A stretch of 36,867 nt of DNA from Xanthobacteraceae bacterium (GTDB lineage Bacteria; Pseudomonadota; Alphaproteobacteria; Rhizobiales; Xanthobacteraceae), in the NCBI GenBank assembly GCA_022844205.1, contig JALHMF010000016.1:1-36867 (forward strand), in the 5' to 3' direction. The notes beneath the pieces were generated by a model, which did no database searches, had not been told where the DNA came from, and was given only the letters and a program-made list of their open reading frames with translations. The translations under genes and the position numbers were made by a program. Positions within the stretch are counted from its first letter, which is position 1, and every line of letters begins with the position of its first letter. Positions 7,694 to 15,722 of this stretch are shown here, piece after piece.

Positions 7694-8623
7694 ATGAAAT
7701 TGCGTCAGTTGCAGTATTTTCTTGAGGTTGGTGATCTGGAAAGCGTCACGAAGGCCGCCGAGCGACTCCACATCGCGCAGCCAGCGCTCAGCCGGCAACT
7801 CCGCTCACTGGAGCAGGATATCGGAGTCCGTCTCTTCAACCGGGAAGGCCGCGGCATCGTCCTTACCAATGCGGGACAGGTTTTCCGGGACCGGGTGCGT
7901 TCGGTGCTGCGCGAGCTCGACCGGGCGCAGATCGAGGTAAAAGCGCTTTCCCGTTCCCCCGGCGGCCGCATTGATGTCGGCCTCCCCTATTCCATTAGCC
8001 AAGCCATCACCCGTGCGCTGGTCGACCGCATGCACGATGAACTGCCCAGCGTCTCCATGCGCGTCATCGACGGCTGGAGCGGGTTCATCATCGAATGGCT
8101 GATGCGCGGGCGTCTCGATCTCGGAGTCATTTATGACCACACACTAAAGAGCGATGTGCTTCGGATCGAACCGCTGGCGGAGGAAGAACAGTTTCTAGTT
8201 TGTGGCCGTAAAGATCCACTGGCCAACCGCGAAGAGATTACGCTGGCGGAGGTCTCGCGCCTTCCCCTCGTGCTTCCGAGCCGCGAGCACGGGTTGCGGG
8301 TCGCCGTAGAGAATTTTATGCAAATGATCGGCTGCGTACCCACCATTCAGACCGAACTGGAGTCGATTGTCGGCCTGAAGCAGATGGCCCAGAAGGGACA
8401 GGTCTATACGATCTTGCCTCGCGGGGAGATGGAAGCCGAACTCGCTGCCGGCCTCGTCAACCGCATCCGCATCGTTGAGCCGACGGTGTATCGCAAGCTC
8501 TTTATTGCGCGATCCAATGAGCGGCCGAACACTGTACCGATGAAAACCGTTTTGAAGATAGTCAAAGAAGAGACGGAAAGGCTCATCAAGGCGGGAGCGT
8601 GGGCTTCGAAATATCTGGGTTAA
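7694..8623 (+). CDS. LysR-type transcriptional regulator
   Basis: This 309-residue regulator has an N-terminal winged helix-turn-helix (MKLRQLQYFLEV, then VTKAAERLHIAQPALSRQL at about 18-36) and a periplasmic-binding-like effector domain from about residue 90. The sequence is closest in feel to Nac/CynR-like LysR members. The start at 7694 follows GGAG at 7-base spacing; a longer frame from 7652 lacks support. It is divergent from the cyclase-amidase-liv operon and is the obvious candidate regulator, probably acting with a ligand linked to that pathway. It converges on the tctC-like gene, which it could also control. Confidence 0.92.
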   Translation: MKLRQLQYFLEVGDLESVTKAAERLHIAQPALSRQLRSLEQDIGVRLFNREGRGIVLTNAGQVFRDRVRSVLRELDRAQIEVKALSRSPGGRIDVGLPYSISQAITRALVDRMHDELPSVSMRVIDGWSGFIIEWLMRGRLDLGVIYDHTLKSDVLRIEPLAEEEQFLVCGRKDPLANREEITLAEVSRLPLVLPSREHGLRVAVENFMQMIGCVPTIQTELESIVGLKQMAQKGQVYTILPRGEMEAELAAGLVNRIRIVEPTVYRKLFIARSNERPNTVPMKTVLKIVKEETERLIKAGAWASKYLG

Positions 8624-8636
8624 AGACAATTGTCTT
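8623..8636. other. 14-bp perfect palindrome at the LysR stop codon
   Basis: AAGACAATTGTCTT is its own reverse complement and starts at the last base of the LysR stop codon. It has no loop and no T run, so it is a poor intrinsic terminator. It could be a protein site or chance. Confidence 0.25.
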
Positions 8637-8737
8637 CACTCGCTAGCCGGGACAGGAAGATCGGGGCTAAATGGGAGAATACCTATCGGAAATCAAATCT
8701 AGACATATTGGTGATGAAGCCCGCCAAGGCAGTTTCC

Positions 8738-8766
8738 GGATGAGGTTTTCGGCACAGACAACACAC
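8738..8766. repeat. 29-bp direct repeat, copy 2 (after tctC-like gene)
   Basis: This stretch matches 410-438 at 26 of 29 positions and in the same orientation. It ends 13 bases before the stop codon of the minus-strand tctC-like gene. Flanking bases do not match, so the repeat has sharp ends. Confidence 0.5.
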
Positions 8767-8779
8767 ACCTATCGCTTAT

Positions 8780-9757
8780 TTATTCCAGCTTGATCTTGTT
8801 GTCGACGATCACCTTGCGCCAACGATCGAGCTCGCTTGTGATGTAATTCCTGAAATCGTCCGGGCTGCCTGCCGCCATTTCCATGCCGGCGATCTCAACC
8901 ATCCAACTCTGCAGCTTGGGCTGCTTCGCAGCCTTCATCAGGGCCGCGTGAAACTGCTCGACAATGTCCGGCGGCGTACCGGCGGGAGCCACAATGCCAA
9001 TGAAGGCCTGGGCGGAGAAATTTCCAAAACCCTGCTCAGCCAGTGTCGGCACGTCGGGCAGCAGCGGCGAACGCGACTGTCCGGTATAGGCGAGCGCACG
9101 GAGCTTTCCCGCCTTGATGTGCTCGCGCGTCAGTGTCGGCGAGCCTATATAAAGTGGCACGTGGTTGGCGAGCACATCCTGCACGGCGGGTGGGCCGCCG
9201 CGATAGGGCACCGCCACCAGCTCGAACATGTGTGAGTTCTGCAACTGCACCATAGTGAGGTGCGAAAGCGTGCCGGTGCCGATGATCGCGTAGGAGATGG
9301 ATTTCGGCTTCTTCTTCGCCTCGGCGACGACTTCAGCAAAGGTCTTGTAGGGCTGCTGTGGGTTGCTGACTATCACGAACGGAACGCGCCCGAGCATCAT
9401 CACCGCCTGCAGATCCTTCTGCACGTCGAAGGTGGGATTCGCCTGCAGCGTCGGATTGGTGACATGGGTATCGAACACGAAGCCCCATGTGTAACCGTCG
9501 GGCGGAGACTTCGCGACTTGCTGCGTACCGATCATGCCGCTGGCGCCGGTCTTGTTCTCGATCACAATCTGCCAGCCAAGGCTCTCGCGTAGGTAATCTG
9601 CCATCAACCGCGCCGGTTGATCGACCGTTCCGCCTGCCGGGAACGGCACGACCCAAGTCATCGGCCGTGATGGCCAAGGCTGCTGCGCCAGAACGGGCGA
9701 AAGCAGAATTGTGCCTAAGCAGAACGCGGTCAAAAACAACCTCGGCAGCAACAGCAT
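8780..9757 (-). CDS. Bug/TctC-family periplasmic substrate-binding protein
   Basis: The product is a 325-residue tripartite tricarboxylate transporter (TctC/Bug) binding protein, a family that binds carboxylates and other small acids in the periplasm. A Sec signal (MLLLPRLFLTAFCLG to about VLA) precedes the mature start QQPWPSRPMTWVVPFPAGG, and the family motifs ENKTGASGMIGT and SPPDGYTWGF follow. AGGGG lies 6 bases before the ATG. No tctA or tctB membrane genes are in the window, so it is an orphan; this is common, since Bug genes are greatly expanded in some proteobacteria. It lies divergent from the DHDPS-like gene and convergent with the LysR gene, so it may feed the same catabolic route. 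Confidence 0.93.
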   Translation of the reverse strand: MLLLPRLFLTAFCLGTILLSPVLAQQPWPSRPMTWVVPFPAGGTVDQPARLMADYLRESLGWQIVIENKTGASGMIGTQQVAKSPPDGYTWGFVFDTHVTNPTLQANPTFDVQKDLQAVMMLGRVPFVIVSNPQQPYKTFAEVVAEAKKKPKSISYAIIGTGTLSHLTMVQLQNSHMFELVAVPYRGGPPAVQDVLANHVPLYIGSPTLTREHIKAGKLRALAYTGQSRSPLLPDVPTLAEQGFGNFSAQAFIGIVAPAGTPPDIVEQFHAALMKAAKQPKLQSWMVEIAGMEMAAGSPDDFRNYITSELDRWRKVIVDNKIKLE

Positions 9758-9968
9758 TTTCGACCCCTTTTTTGTAGCGCAATCGTATTCAATAAAATTT
9801 TCTCGCACAAGCGAGACCGCAGGAAACGGCGCAGTGCAAACCGGTTGACGTTTGTTTCTGTTAGTCGCGTGGATTTTCTCTGGGCAGCACGACCACAAGG
9901 CAGATTGCCAAAACTGGCACGTCGTCTAGAGAAGATGGAGTTTGGCCGGTAACGACGATGGTTAAAGC
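9758..9968. promoter_or_regulatory. Divergent intergenic region, tctC-like versus DHDPS-like gene
   Basis: These 211 bases lie between two diverging genes and must hold both promoters. A short AT-rich part is seen near 9780-9805. I see no obvious operator and no coding frame with recognisable resemblance. Confidence 0.4.
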
Positions 9969-10901
9969 ATGACCGGAAATCGAAAGCTGGAGGGAATCTG
10001 GGCGGCGGTTCACACGCCGTTTCGAGATGATCATTCGCTTGATGAAGTGGGAATCGCCCTTAATATTGATCATTTCGCCGACCGCATCGGACTTCAGGGT
10101 ATTTTCTTCAACGGCTTGTTCGGCGAGCACTGGGCTCTTTCTCTGGAAGAAAGAAAACGCATTGTTGAAGTTTCTGCGAAGGCTACGCGCGGGCGGATTT
10201 CCCTGTCCCCGAATTGCACGCACCACTCACTGAAAGAAACCATCGATCTCGCACACCATGCCGAGGCGGCGGGCTGCGAATATGTGGTGCTGATGAATCC
10301 CTCCACCGGTCCTCGCGGCGAAGCCGAACTCTTCCGGTGGTTCAGCGCCGTGGCCGAAAGCATTAAGACCGATCTTTTCATCTTCAACACGCCACAACCG
10401 GGCTACGTGCTCTCGGCGAACCTAATCGCGCGCCTGGCGCAGTCGGGACGCTTCAAGGTGCTGAAGGCGGCCGGCGGCTCACACGAAGTCGGGGAAGCCC
10501 GCCGCCTTGTCGGCGACCTTATGATCGTGAGCGATCCAAGCGAAGGAACCTGGCTCGGAAACCTGCTCGCGAACGACCAGACGCTGCTTTACGCCGACGC
10601 CGAGCCAATGTTGTTCCAGTCGGCGGAGGATCGGCCAATCGAAAGCATGCTGCAAGCCTACAAGCAGAAGGATTTGGCCGGTGCAGTCGCGATCCACAAG
10701 CAGCTTTCACCGATGCGGCGGGTCTACGAGACGTGGGTGAGTGGTCCGATCCGCAAGGGCGTCATGTCTTGTGCGGCCATAAAATACTGGGCGTCGAAAC
10801 GCGGGATGGCTGCGGGCCCGGTGCGGGCGCCGCTAGTACAGTTTTCCTCGGCAGAGAAAGACAGAATGGACTCAGACCTGCGAGGCGTCGGCGTTGTCTA
10901 A
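9969..10901 (+). CDS. DHDPS/NAL-superfamily protein with altered active site
   Basis: This 310-residue protein has the fold of dihydrodipicolinate synthase and N-acetylneuraminate lyase, which form a Schiff base between a Lys and an oxo acid. The N-terminus (GIWAAVHTPFRDD) and the Lys strand (RFKVLKAAGGS, Lys166) fit the family. Two usual catalytic features are changed: GTTGE reads GLFGE (49-53), and the YNxP tyrosine reads FNTP (Phe139). It is therefore unlikely to be DapA for lysine synthesis. It could be an aldolase or hydratase with another proton relay, or a non-catalytic relative. Divergence from the tctC-like gene suggests work on an imported acid. The ribosome site is weak. Confidence 0.85.
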   Translation: MTGNRKLEGIWAAVHTPFRDDHSLDEVGIALNIDHFADRIGLQGIFFNGLFGEHWALSLEERKRIVEVSAKATRGRISLSPNCTHHSLKETIDLAHHAEAAGCEYVVLMNPSTGPRGEAELFRWFSAVAESIKTDLFIFNTPQPGYVLSANLIARLAQSGRFKVLKAAGGSHEVGEARRLVGDLMIVSDPSEGTWLGNLLANDQTLLYADAEPMLFQSAEDRPIESMLQAYKQKDLAGAVAIHKQLSPMRRVYETWVSGPIRKGVMSCAAIKYWASKRGMAAGPVRAPLVQFSSAEKDRMDSDLRGVGVV

Positions 10902-11084
10902 GCAAAAGCGTTTTGCCGCCCGACGAGCCGTTTCCAGCGCTGCTTCCAAAGGCGCTCTGTCAACTTCCTGACTGACGGGCATGGGCCTTTTCGCAATCTA
11001 TACCGAGAACAACCGCTCGCGCTGAATTCGGAAAGGAACGTGTCTTGCTGATCAAATCGCCTGCCGGTGAATTCCCCATAACTC
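10902..11084. other. Non-coding or decayed stretch before the kinase remnant
   Basis: These 183 bases show no intact gene. One frame near 11010-11046 gives PLALNSERN, which could be a worn version of the LALHEL-TNA helix of HWE kinases, just where that motif would precede the remnant. Stop codons in all frames prevent a continuous reading. Confidence 0.3.
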
Positions 11085-11306
11085 GTGAACATCGGCTGGC
11101 GGATCGAGGATGGAAAATTTCGCCTGACGTGGCGGGAATCCGGCGGCCCATTGGTTGCCGAACCCGAACGCAAAAGCTTCGGCACCACGCTCATCAAGAG
11201 CATGTTCGCGACACAGTTGAAGGGGGCGGCTTCGATGCGGTTCGAGCCGGACGGACTCGTTTGCGTGCTGGAAGCGCCGCTCGACGCCCTTACCCAGGAA
11301 AACTAA
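11085..11306 (+). pseudogene. C-terminal remnant of an HWE-family histidine kinase
   Basis: A 73-residue frame begins with GTG right after an in-frame TAA. It reads NIGWRIEDGKFRLTWRESGG, then FGTTLI, and ends LVCVLEAPL. This is the end of the HWE/HisKA_2 ATPase domain, in which a W-x-E-x-GGP strand and a GFG-x-x-LI motif form part of the ATP lid. The H-box, the HWE box and the N-box are missing, so the fragment cannot be a working kinase. The upstream sequence is broken by stops. This is most simply a decayed gene, although a stand-alone small protein cannot be excluded. Confidence 0.65.
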
Positions 11307-11321
11307 AAAGAAAACTGAGCG

Positions 11322-11723
11322 CTATATCCGCGCCAGCACGCTCAACGTCCCCACAGCAAGATTGAGCAACGCGCCGGAGATCAGCGCGGTAAACGTCATC
11401 GCCATGCCGGTCACGCGATACCGGAATATTTCCGGCTCGCGGCTGACCCCGAAGGCGTGCAGCATGCGCCCGGTCAGCAGCACGATGCCCAGCAGATGAA
11501 TCCTCCACGCCGGCGATTTCTGTAATTCGGCAAACGCCATCAGCAGGATTGCGAGCGGCACATATTCCGCGAAGTTTCCGTGAACCCTGATCCGCCACAG
11601 CAATACCGCATCTCCGCCATCGCCCACGCCGACGCGAGAAGTACGCCGTGCGCCGATCACCCGGATGCTGAGGAAGACATATGCGAGTGTCAGGATTGAA
11701 GCTTAGATTGGAGTGATCGCCAT
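11322..11723 (-). pseudogene. MAPEG-family membrane protein with in-frame TAA at codon 7
   Basis: The frame from ATG 11723 reads MAITPI-stop-ASILTLAYVF and continues with MAPEG features: RVIGARRTSR, GDGGD, and HGNFAEYVPLAILLMAFAE. MAPEG proteins are about 130-residue inner-membrane proteins, in eukaryotes tied to glutathione and eicosanoid chemistry; bacterial roles are mostly unknown. Homology-like sequence runs from both sides of the TAA (11705-11703), so the stop interrupts the first membrane span. A GTG at 11660 would give a 112-residue product lacking that span. The stop is one substitution from a Tyr codon, so a sequencing error is also possible. Downstream of the stop the frame is intact. 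Confidence 0.7.
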
Positions 11724-11825
11724 TTCAGTTTTTTCCGTTTTGTGGAGTTTGCTCTACCTGTTCAATCTACGGGAATCGGTGCATTTCGGATCATGCTGCA
11801 AGCACGCCCACATCGCAGGACCGCA

Positions 11826-12158
11826 ATGCGCGTCCGCTTCTGGCCGCTGGCCTTGTTCGCATTGGCGGCCACTATGGATTGCGCCTTCGCCCAGCGGTCT
11901 TACGCGCCGCTCGCCCGCGGGCAGGCGCTGCTGAAACAGCACTGTGCTGCCTGCCACCAGATCGGCTGGGGCGCCAGCCCGAACAAGGAAGCTCCTCCCT
12001 TCCGCGAACTGGTCAAACGCTACGGCGCGAACGCTCTCGAAGAAGCGCTCGCCGAGGGCCTGCTGAACGGACACGCGGCCGGAGCGGAATTCGAATTCGA
12101 GCCCACGGAAGTGGATGCGATCGTCCGCTACCTCGGAACTTTGGGCGGGAAACGCTGA
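11826..12158 (+). CDS. Small secreted c-type cytochrome, no Met ligand seen
   Basis: This 110-residue protein has a Sec signal (MRVRFWPLALFALAATMDCAFA) and a single haem-binding motif C40-A-A-C43-H44, so it should be a periplasmic class I cytochrome c. The start at 11826 follows AGGA at 5 bases; an earlier in-frame ATG (11742) lacks support. The mature part has no methionine at all. In related small cytochromes a GHPxMPEF-type motif supplies the sixth ligand; here the same place reads GHAAGAEF. The haem iron may be five-coordinate or bound by another residue such as His83. It precedes the CHAT gene by about 108 bases on the same strand and may be co-transcribed. Confidence 0.85.
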   Translation: MRVRFWPLALFALAATMDCAFAQRSYAPLARGQALLKQHCAACHQIGWGASPNKEAPPFRELVKRYGANALEEALAEGLLNGHAAGAEFEFEPTEVDAIVRYLGTLGGKR

Positions 12159-12266
12159 CCGCACCGCACAAATAAACGCGACGTATAATTTGCAGGTAAT
12201 CCCCCTCCAGCCATGACGGACCGGCGGCACTCGGCTATTTTCGGGCACTCACCTCGGGAGGCTCTC

Positions 12267-15200
12267 ATGATCCGGTCGCAACCCAAACGTATCGTGCTCC
12301 TGGGCAGTATTTCCGTGCTTGCCGTTGGCGCCCTGTTTTTCTCCGACAGCCCCCTGGCACAGCAAGCGCAAAAGATGACCGTCGATCAGGCGCGCAAGAT
12401 CGCGACCGGCGTAAAATCCGCTTACGCGCCTCCCCCCCGTTCGATCGACGACATCGCGAAGATTCTGGAGCAGAGCCGCCCCGATCCGAAGAAAGTCGCG
12501 GCGCAGATCGCAATTGCCGATGCGCAGCCGCCCGCCGGGCTTTCCGGTTTCGCCGCCGCCGAATTTTACAACAAGCGCACGCTCGCCGCGCGCGATCTCG
12601 GCCGCACCCAGCAGCGCATCGCCGACGCGCGCGAAATGTGGAAATACGCAAAGCCGTTTGCCTTGCGTAACGTATCAACACCAGCTCCGGGCCCTGGCGC
12701 CGGCGGACAGAAAAAATCCTACAGCCCGAACTCGCCGGACGCACCCGCAAAAGGTCTTGTGCCGAACAGCGCGGGCGGCGGCGGCAACATGTTTGCGAAC
12801 ATGTCGTTCGCCGAACGGCGCGCCTGGTACAATTCCTATATTCCGCACGAGGTGCAGCGTGCGTCCCGCATGTTGCAGACCTACGTGAACGCGGAAGCCG
12901 ACGCCGGCAATTACGATGCCGTCGTGAAAACCGTGCAGGAAGTCTCGGGCCCGCTTTCACAAAGCCGCGGCGGCGTGATGCTCATCATGTACGCCCGCGT
13001 TTCCCGCATGTATCTGAAACTTGGCGATCTCAGTGCCGCCCGCCAGTGGCTTGGCCGCGCGCAGCAGATGAATGCCGTGATGCGCGGAAGAAACATCATT
13101 ATGGTCGGTCCGAACTTCAATTCGTGGAGCTCAACCCTCGAATCCGCACAGGCCGACATCGATTTCGCCGCTGGCAAATTTGCCGAGGCCGAACAACGTT
13201 ACCGGAACGGAATCCGGTATGGGCAGGCGGCACTCATCGACCGTGCATCGTGGTTCGAAACGCCGGATCCCGGCCAGATGGAATCCGGACTGGCCATCGT
13301 GCGGCTACTGCTCGGCAACACGCTCGCGCGGCAGGGCAAGCTTGTCGAAGCGGAAGTGGAAATCCGCCAGTCACTGCTGGAGTTTCTCAAATTGCAGGGC
13401 GACGCTGCGCCCAACGTCGCTGGCATTGTCGGCAACCTATCCGACGTTCTGCTCGCGCAAGGCCGCTACAAGGATGCGTTACGGCTCGCCGAAATTTCCG
13501 ACGATCTGTACGTCAAGAACGATGTCGATCCGCAACTGCGCGCTGAAGCAATGCAGCGCGTCGCGGCGGCGCACGCTTCCATGGGACGCTGGGATCGCGC
13601 CATGGCGATCTACGACAACATCAACACAGCGCTTGAGAAAAACCCGGCCGCGCAGAAACGCTACCGCGACGGCAACCTCGTGCTTGCCATTGCCATGACC
13701 CGCAGCGGCCAGGCGCAGGCGGCAATCCCGATTCTGGAAGGCATCGCGAAGAAACGCTTCGAGACGCATGGCGAGAACGATGCTTCGGTCGCCGAGGCGC
13801 GCGGCTTCCTGGGCACGGCGCTGGTTGCGGCCGGACGCGACGAGGAAGCGGCAAGGACATTGCGCACCGCAATCCCGGCGCTCATCTCCGGTTCCGTGCA
13901 GACCGCGCAGGAAGAAGGCGATGTCGATAGCCAGCGCCGCAAGCAGGAGATCGTGGACAGTTACTTCACGCTGCTCGCGCGCATCCGCGGCACGGAGGTC
14001 GAGACCAAACTCGGCATCGACGCCACCGACGAGGCGTTCAAGATGGCCGATATCGCGCACGCCAAGTCCGTGCATACGGCGATCGCCGCATCGAGCGCTC
14101 GCGCGGCGAGCGGCGAAGCGGGTCTGCAGGAAATGATCCGCCAGACGCAGGATACGGATCAGCAGATCAATTCGCTTTCCGATTTGCTAAAGGCGCAGTT
14201 GAACGCCGCGTCCGACGTGCAAACCGCCGGCGCCATTGCTGGACTTCGCAAGGACATTGCGCAATTGCAGGAAGCCCGCCGCACGCTGCGGCGTGAGATC
14301 GAGAAGCGCTTCCCGCAATATGCGGCCCTCGTCAATCCGAAACCGGTCGGCATCGCGGAAGCGCGTGCCCGGCTGCGGCCGAACGAGGCACTGGTCGTCA
14401 CCTATTACAGCGGCGGCAAAGGCTACTCATGGGCGGTGCCGAAGGAAGGTGCGGTCGCGTTCGCGCCGATCGGCATGGATGAACCAGAGGCGGTACAGAC
14501 CGTCGACAGGCTCCTGAAGGCGCTCAATCCGCAGGCCGATTCCATCGCGAAGATTCCGGCCTTCGATGTCGCCGCCGCCCACAAGCTGCACAAGGCCATC
14601 CTCGATCCGGTCGCGTCCGGCTGGCAGTCGGCGAAGCACGTGATCGTGGTCGGCCACGGCGCGCTCGGCCGCCTTCCATTCACGCTGCTCGTGACAAAAC
14701 CCGTCGCGCAACCGGAAGAACAATCCGGCAAGGGATCGTTCGCTGGCTACAGGAGCGTGCCCTTCCTCATCCGCGATACGGCGATCACGCATATTCCTTC
14801 AGTCGCGGCCCTCATGAGCCTGCGCGGCACGCCGGCCGCATCGGCGAACCGCAAACCGTTCATCGGCTTCGGCGATCCGTGGTTCAGCGTCGAGCAGGCC
14901 GCCGAAGCGAAACAGGAAGCGGCCGTTCAACTTGCCAGCGTGTCGAACGTTGTGATGCGCGCGGCTCCCGCCACCGGCGCCATGGACAGCGCCAATCTCG
15001 CGCAGCTTCCGCGACTGCCGGACACGGCGGTCGAGGTGAAGGAAATCGCGAAAGTGCTGGGTGCCGGTGAAGCGGACGTGATCCTCGGCTCGAAGGCGAG
15101 CGAACAGCTCGTCCGTTCCATGAAACTCGACGACCGCAGGGTGGTGATGTTCGCGACCCATGGCCTCGTCCCCGGCGAACTCGACGGACTGAGCCAGCCG

Positions 15201-15647
15201 GCCCTTGCTCTGTCCTCGCCGCTCGTGGATGGCGTGCAGGGCGATGGCCTGCTCACCGTGGAGAAAATCCTCGGCCTCAAGTTAGACGCCGACTGGGTCG
15301 TACTCTCCGCCTGCAACACGGCATCGGGCGACTCCAGCAACGCGGAAGCCGTGTCCGGCCTTGGCCGCGCATTCTTCTATGCGGGCGCGCGCGCGCTTCT
15401 GGTCACGCACTGGCCGGTGGAAACCGCTTCCGCCCGCAAGCTCACCACCGACCTCTTCCGCAGACAAGCGGACGATCCCGCGCTCAGCCGCGCCGAGGCG
15501 CTGCGCGAAGCGATGCTGGAAATGATCGACAAGGGTGAAATCGTGGATCCGGCAAGCAAGCAGCCGCTTTTCGCCTACGCCCACCCACTGTTCTGGTCGC
15601 CATTCGCACTGGTCGGCGACGGCGGCGGCGGAGCAGTGCGCAACTAA
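12267..15647 (+). CDS. Secreted TPR-CHAT protein (putative caspase-like protease)
   Basis: This 1126-residue protein starts with a Sec signal (MIRSQPKRIVLLGSISVLAV to about LAQQ), so it is probably periplasmic. A Pro/Gly/Ala-rich linker lies near residues 130-180. Residues about 190-640 are helical with TPR-like repeats (for example RQWLGRAQQMNAV and EEAARTLRTAIPAL). A coiled-coil-like stretch near 640-690 precedes the C-terminal CHAT domain (about 790-1120). The dyad of CHAT peptidases is visible: His965 in FATHGL and Cys1016 in LSACNTASGD. CHAT proteins are caspase relatives (separase, HetF). GGGAGG lies 6 bases before the chosen ATG; a longer frame from 12213 is less likely. The target is unknown. 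Confidence 0.9.
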   Translation: MIRSQPKRIVLLGSISVLAVGALFFSDSPLAQQAQKMTVDQARKIATGVKSAYAPPPRSIDDIAKILEQSRPDPKKVAAQIAIADAQPPAGLSGFAAAEFYNKRTLAARDLGRTQQRIADAREMWKYAKPFALRNVSTPAPGPGAGGQKKSYSPNSPDAPAKGLVPNSAGGGGNMFANMSFAERRAWYNSYIPHEVQRASRMLQTYVNAEADAGNYDAVVKTVQEVSGPLSQSRGGVMLIMYARVSRMYLKLGDLSAARQWLGRAQQMNAVMRGRNIIMVGPNFNSWSSTLESAQADIDFAAGKFAEAEQRYRNGIRYGQAALIDRASWFETPDPGQMESGLAIVRLLLGNTLARQGKLVEAEVEIRQSLLEFLKLQGDAAPNVAGIVGNLSDVLLAQGRYKDALRLAEISDDLYVKNDVDPQLRAEAMQRVAAAHASMGRWDRAMAIYDNINTALEKNPAAQKRYRDGNLVLAIAMTRSGQAQAAIPILEGIAKKRFETHGENDASVAEARGFLGTALVAAGRDEEAARTLRTAIPALISGSVQTAQEEGDVDSQRRKQEIVDSYFTLLARIRGTEVETKLGIDATDEAFKMADIAHAKSVHTAIAASSARAASGEAGLQEMIRQTQDTDQQINSLSDLLKAQLNAASDVQTAGAIAGLRKDIAQLQEARRTLRREIEKRFPQYAALVNPKPVGIAEARARLRPNEALVVTYYSGGKGYSWAVPKEGAVAFAPIGMDEPEAVQTVDRLLKALNPQADSIAKIPAFDVAAAHKLHKAILDPVASGWQSAKHVIVVGHGALGRLPFTLLVTKPVAQPEEQSGKGSFAGYRSVPFLIRDTAITHIPSVAALMSLRGTPAASANRKPFIGFGDPWFSVEQAAEAKQEAAVQLASVSNVVMRAAPATGAMDSANLAQLPRLPDTAVEVKEIAKVLGAGEADVILGSKASEQLVRSMKLDDRRVVMFATHGLVPGELDGLSQPALALSSPLVDGVQGDGLLTVEKILGLKLDADWVVLSACNTASGDSSNAEAVSGLGRAFFYAGARALLVTHWPVETASARKLTTDLFRRQADDPALSRAEALREAMLEMIDKGEIVDPASKQPLFAYAHPLFWSPFALVGDGGGGAVRN

Positions 15648-15722
15648 TTCGCGGAAACGTGCTTTGCGCGAAAACCGGACGCTCCTTTAAATACCCTTCC
15701 CGTCATGGAGGGGAAAACAACA

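Noticed and set aside
12184-12189. TATAAT as -10 box for the CHAT gene
   Set aside because: No -35-like element is found at proper spacing, and the gene may share the cytochrome transcript.
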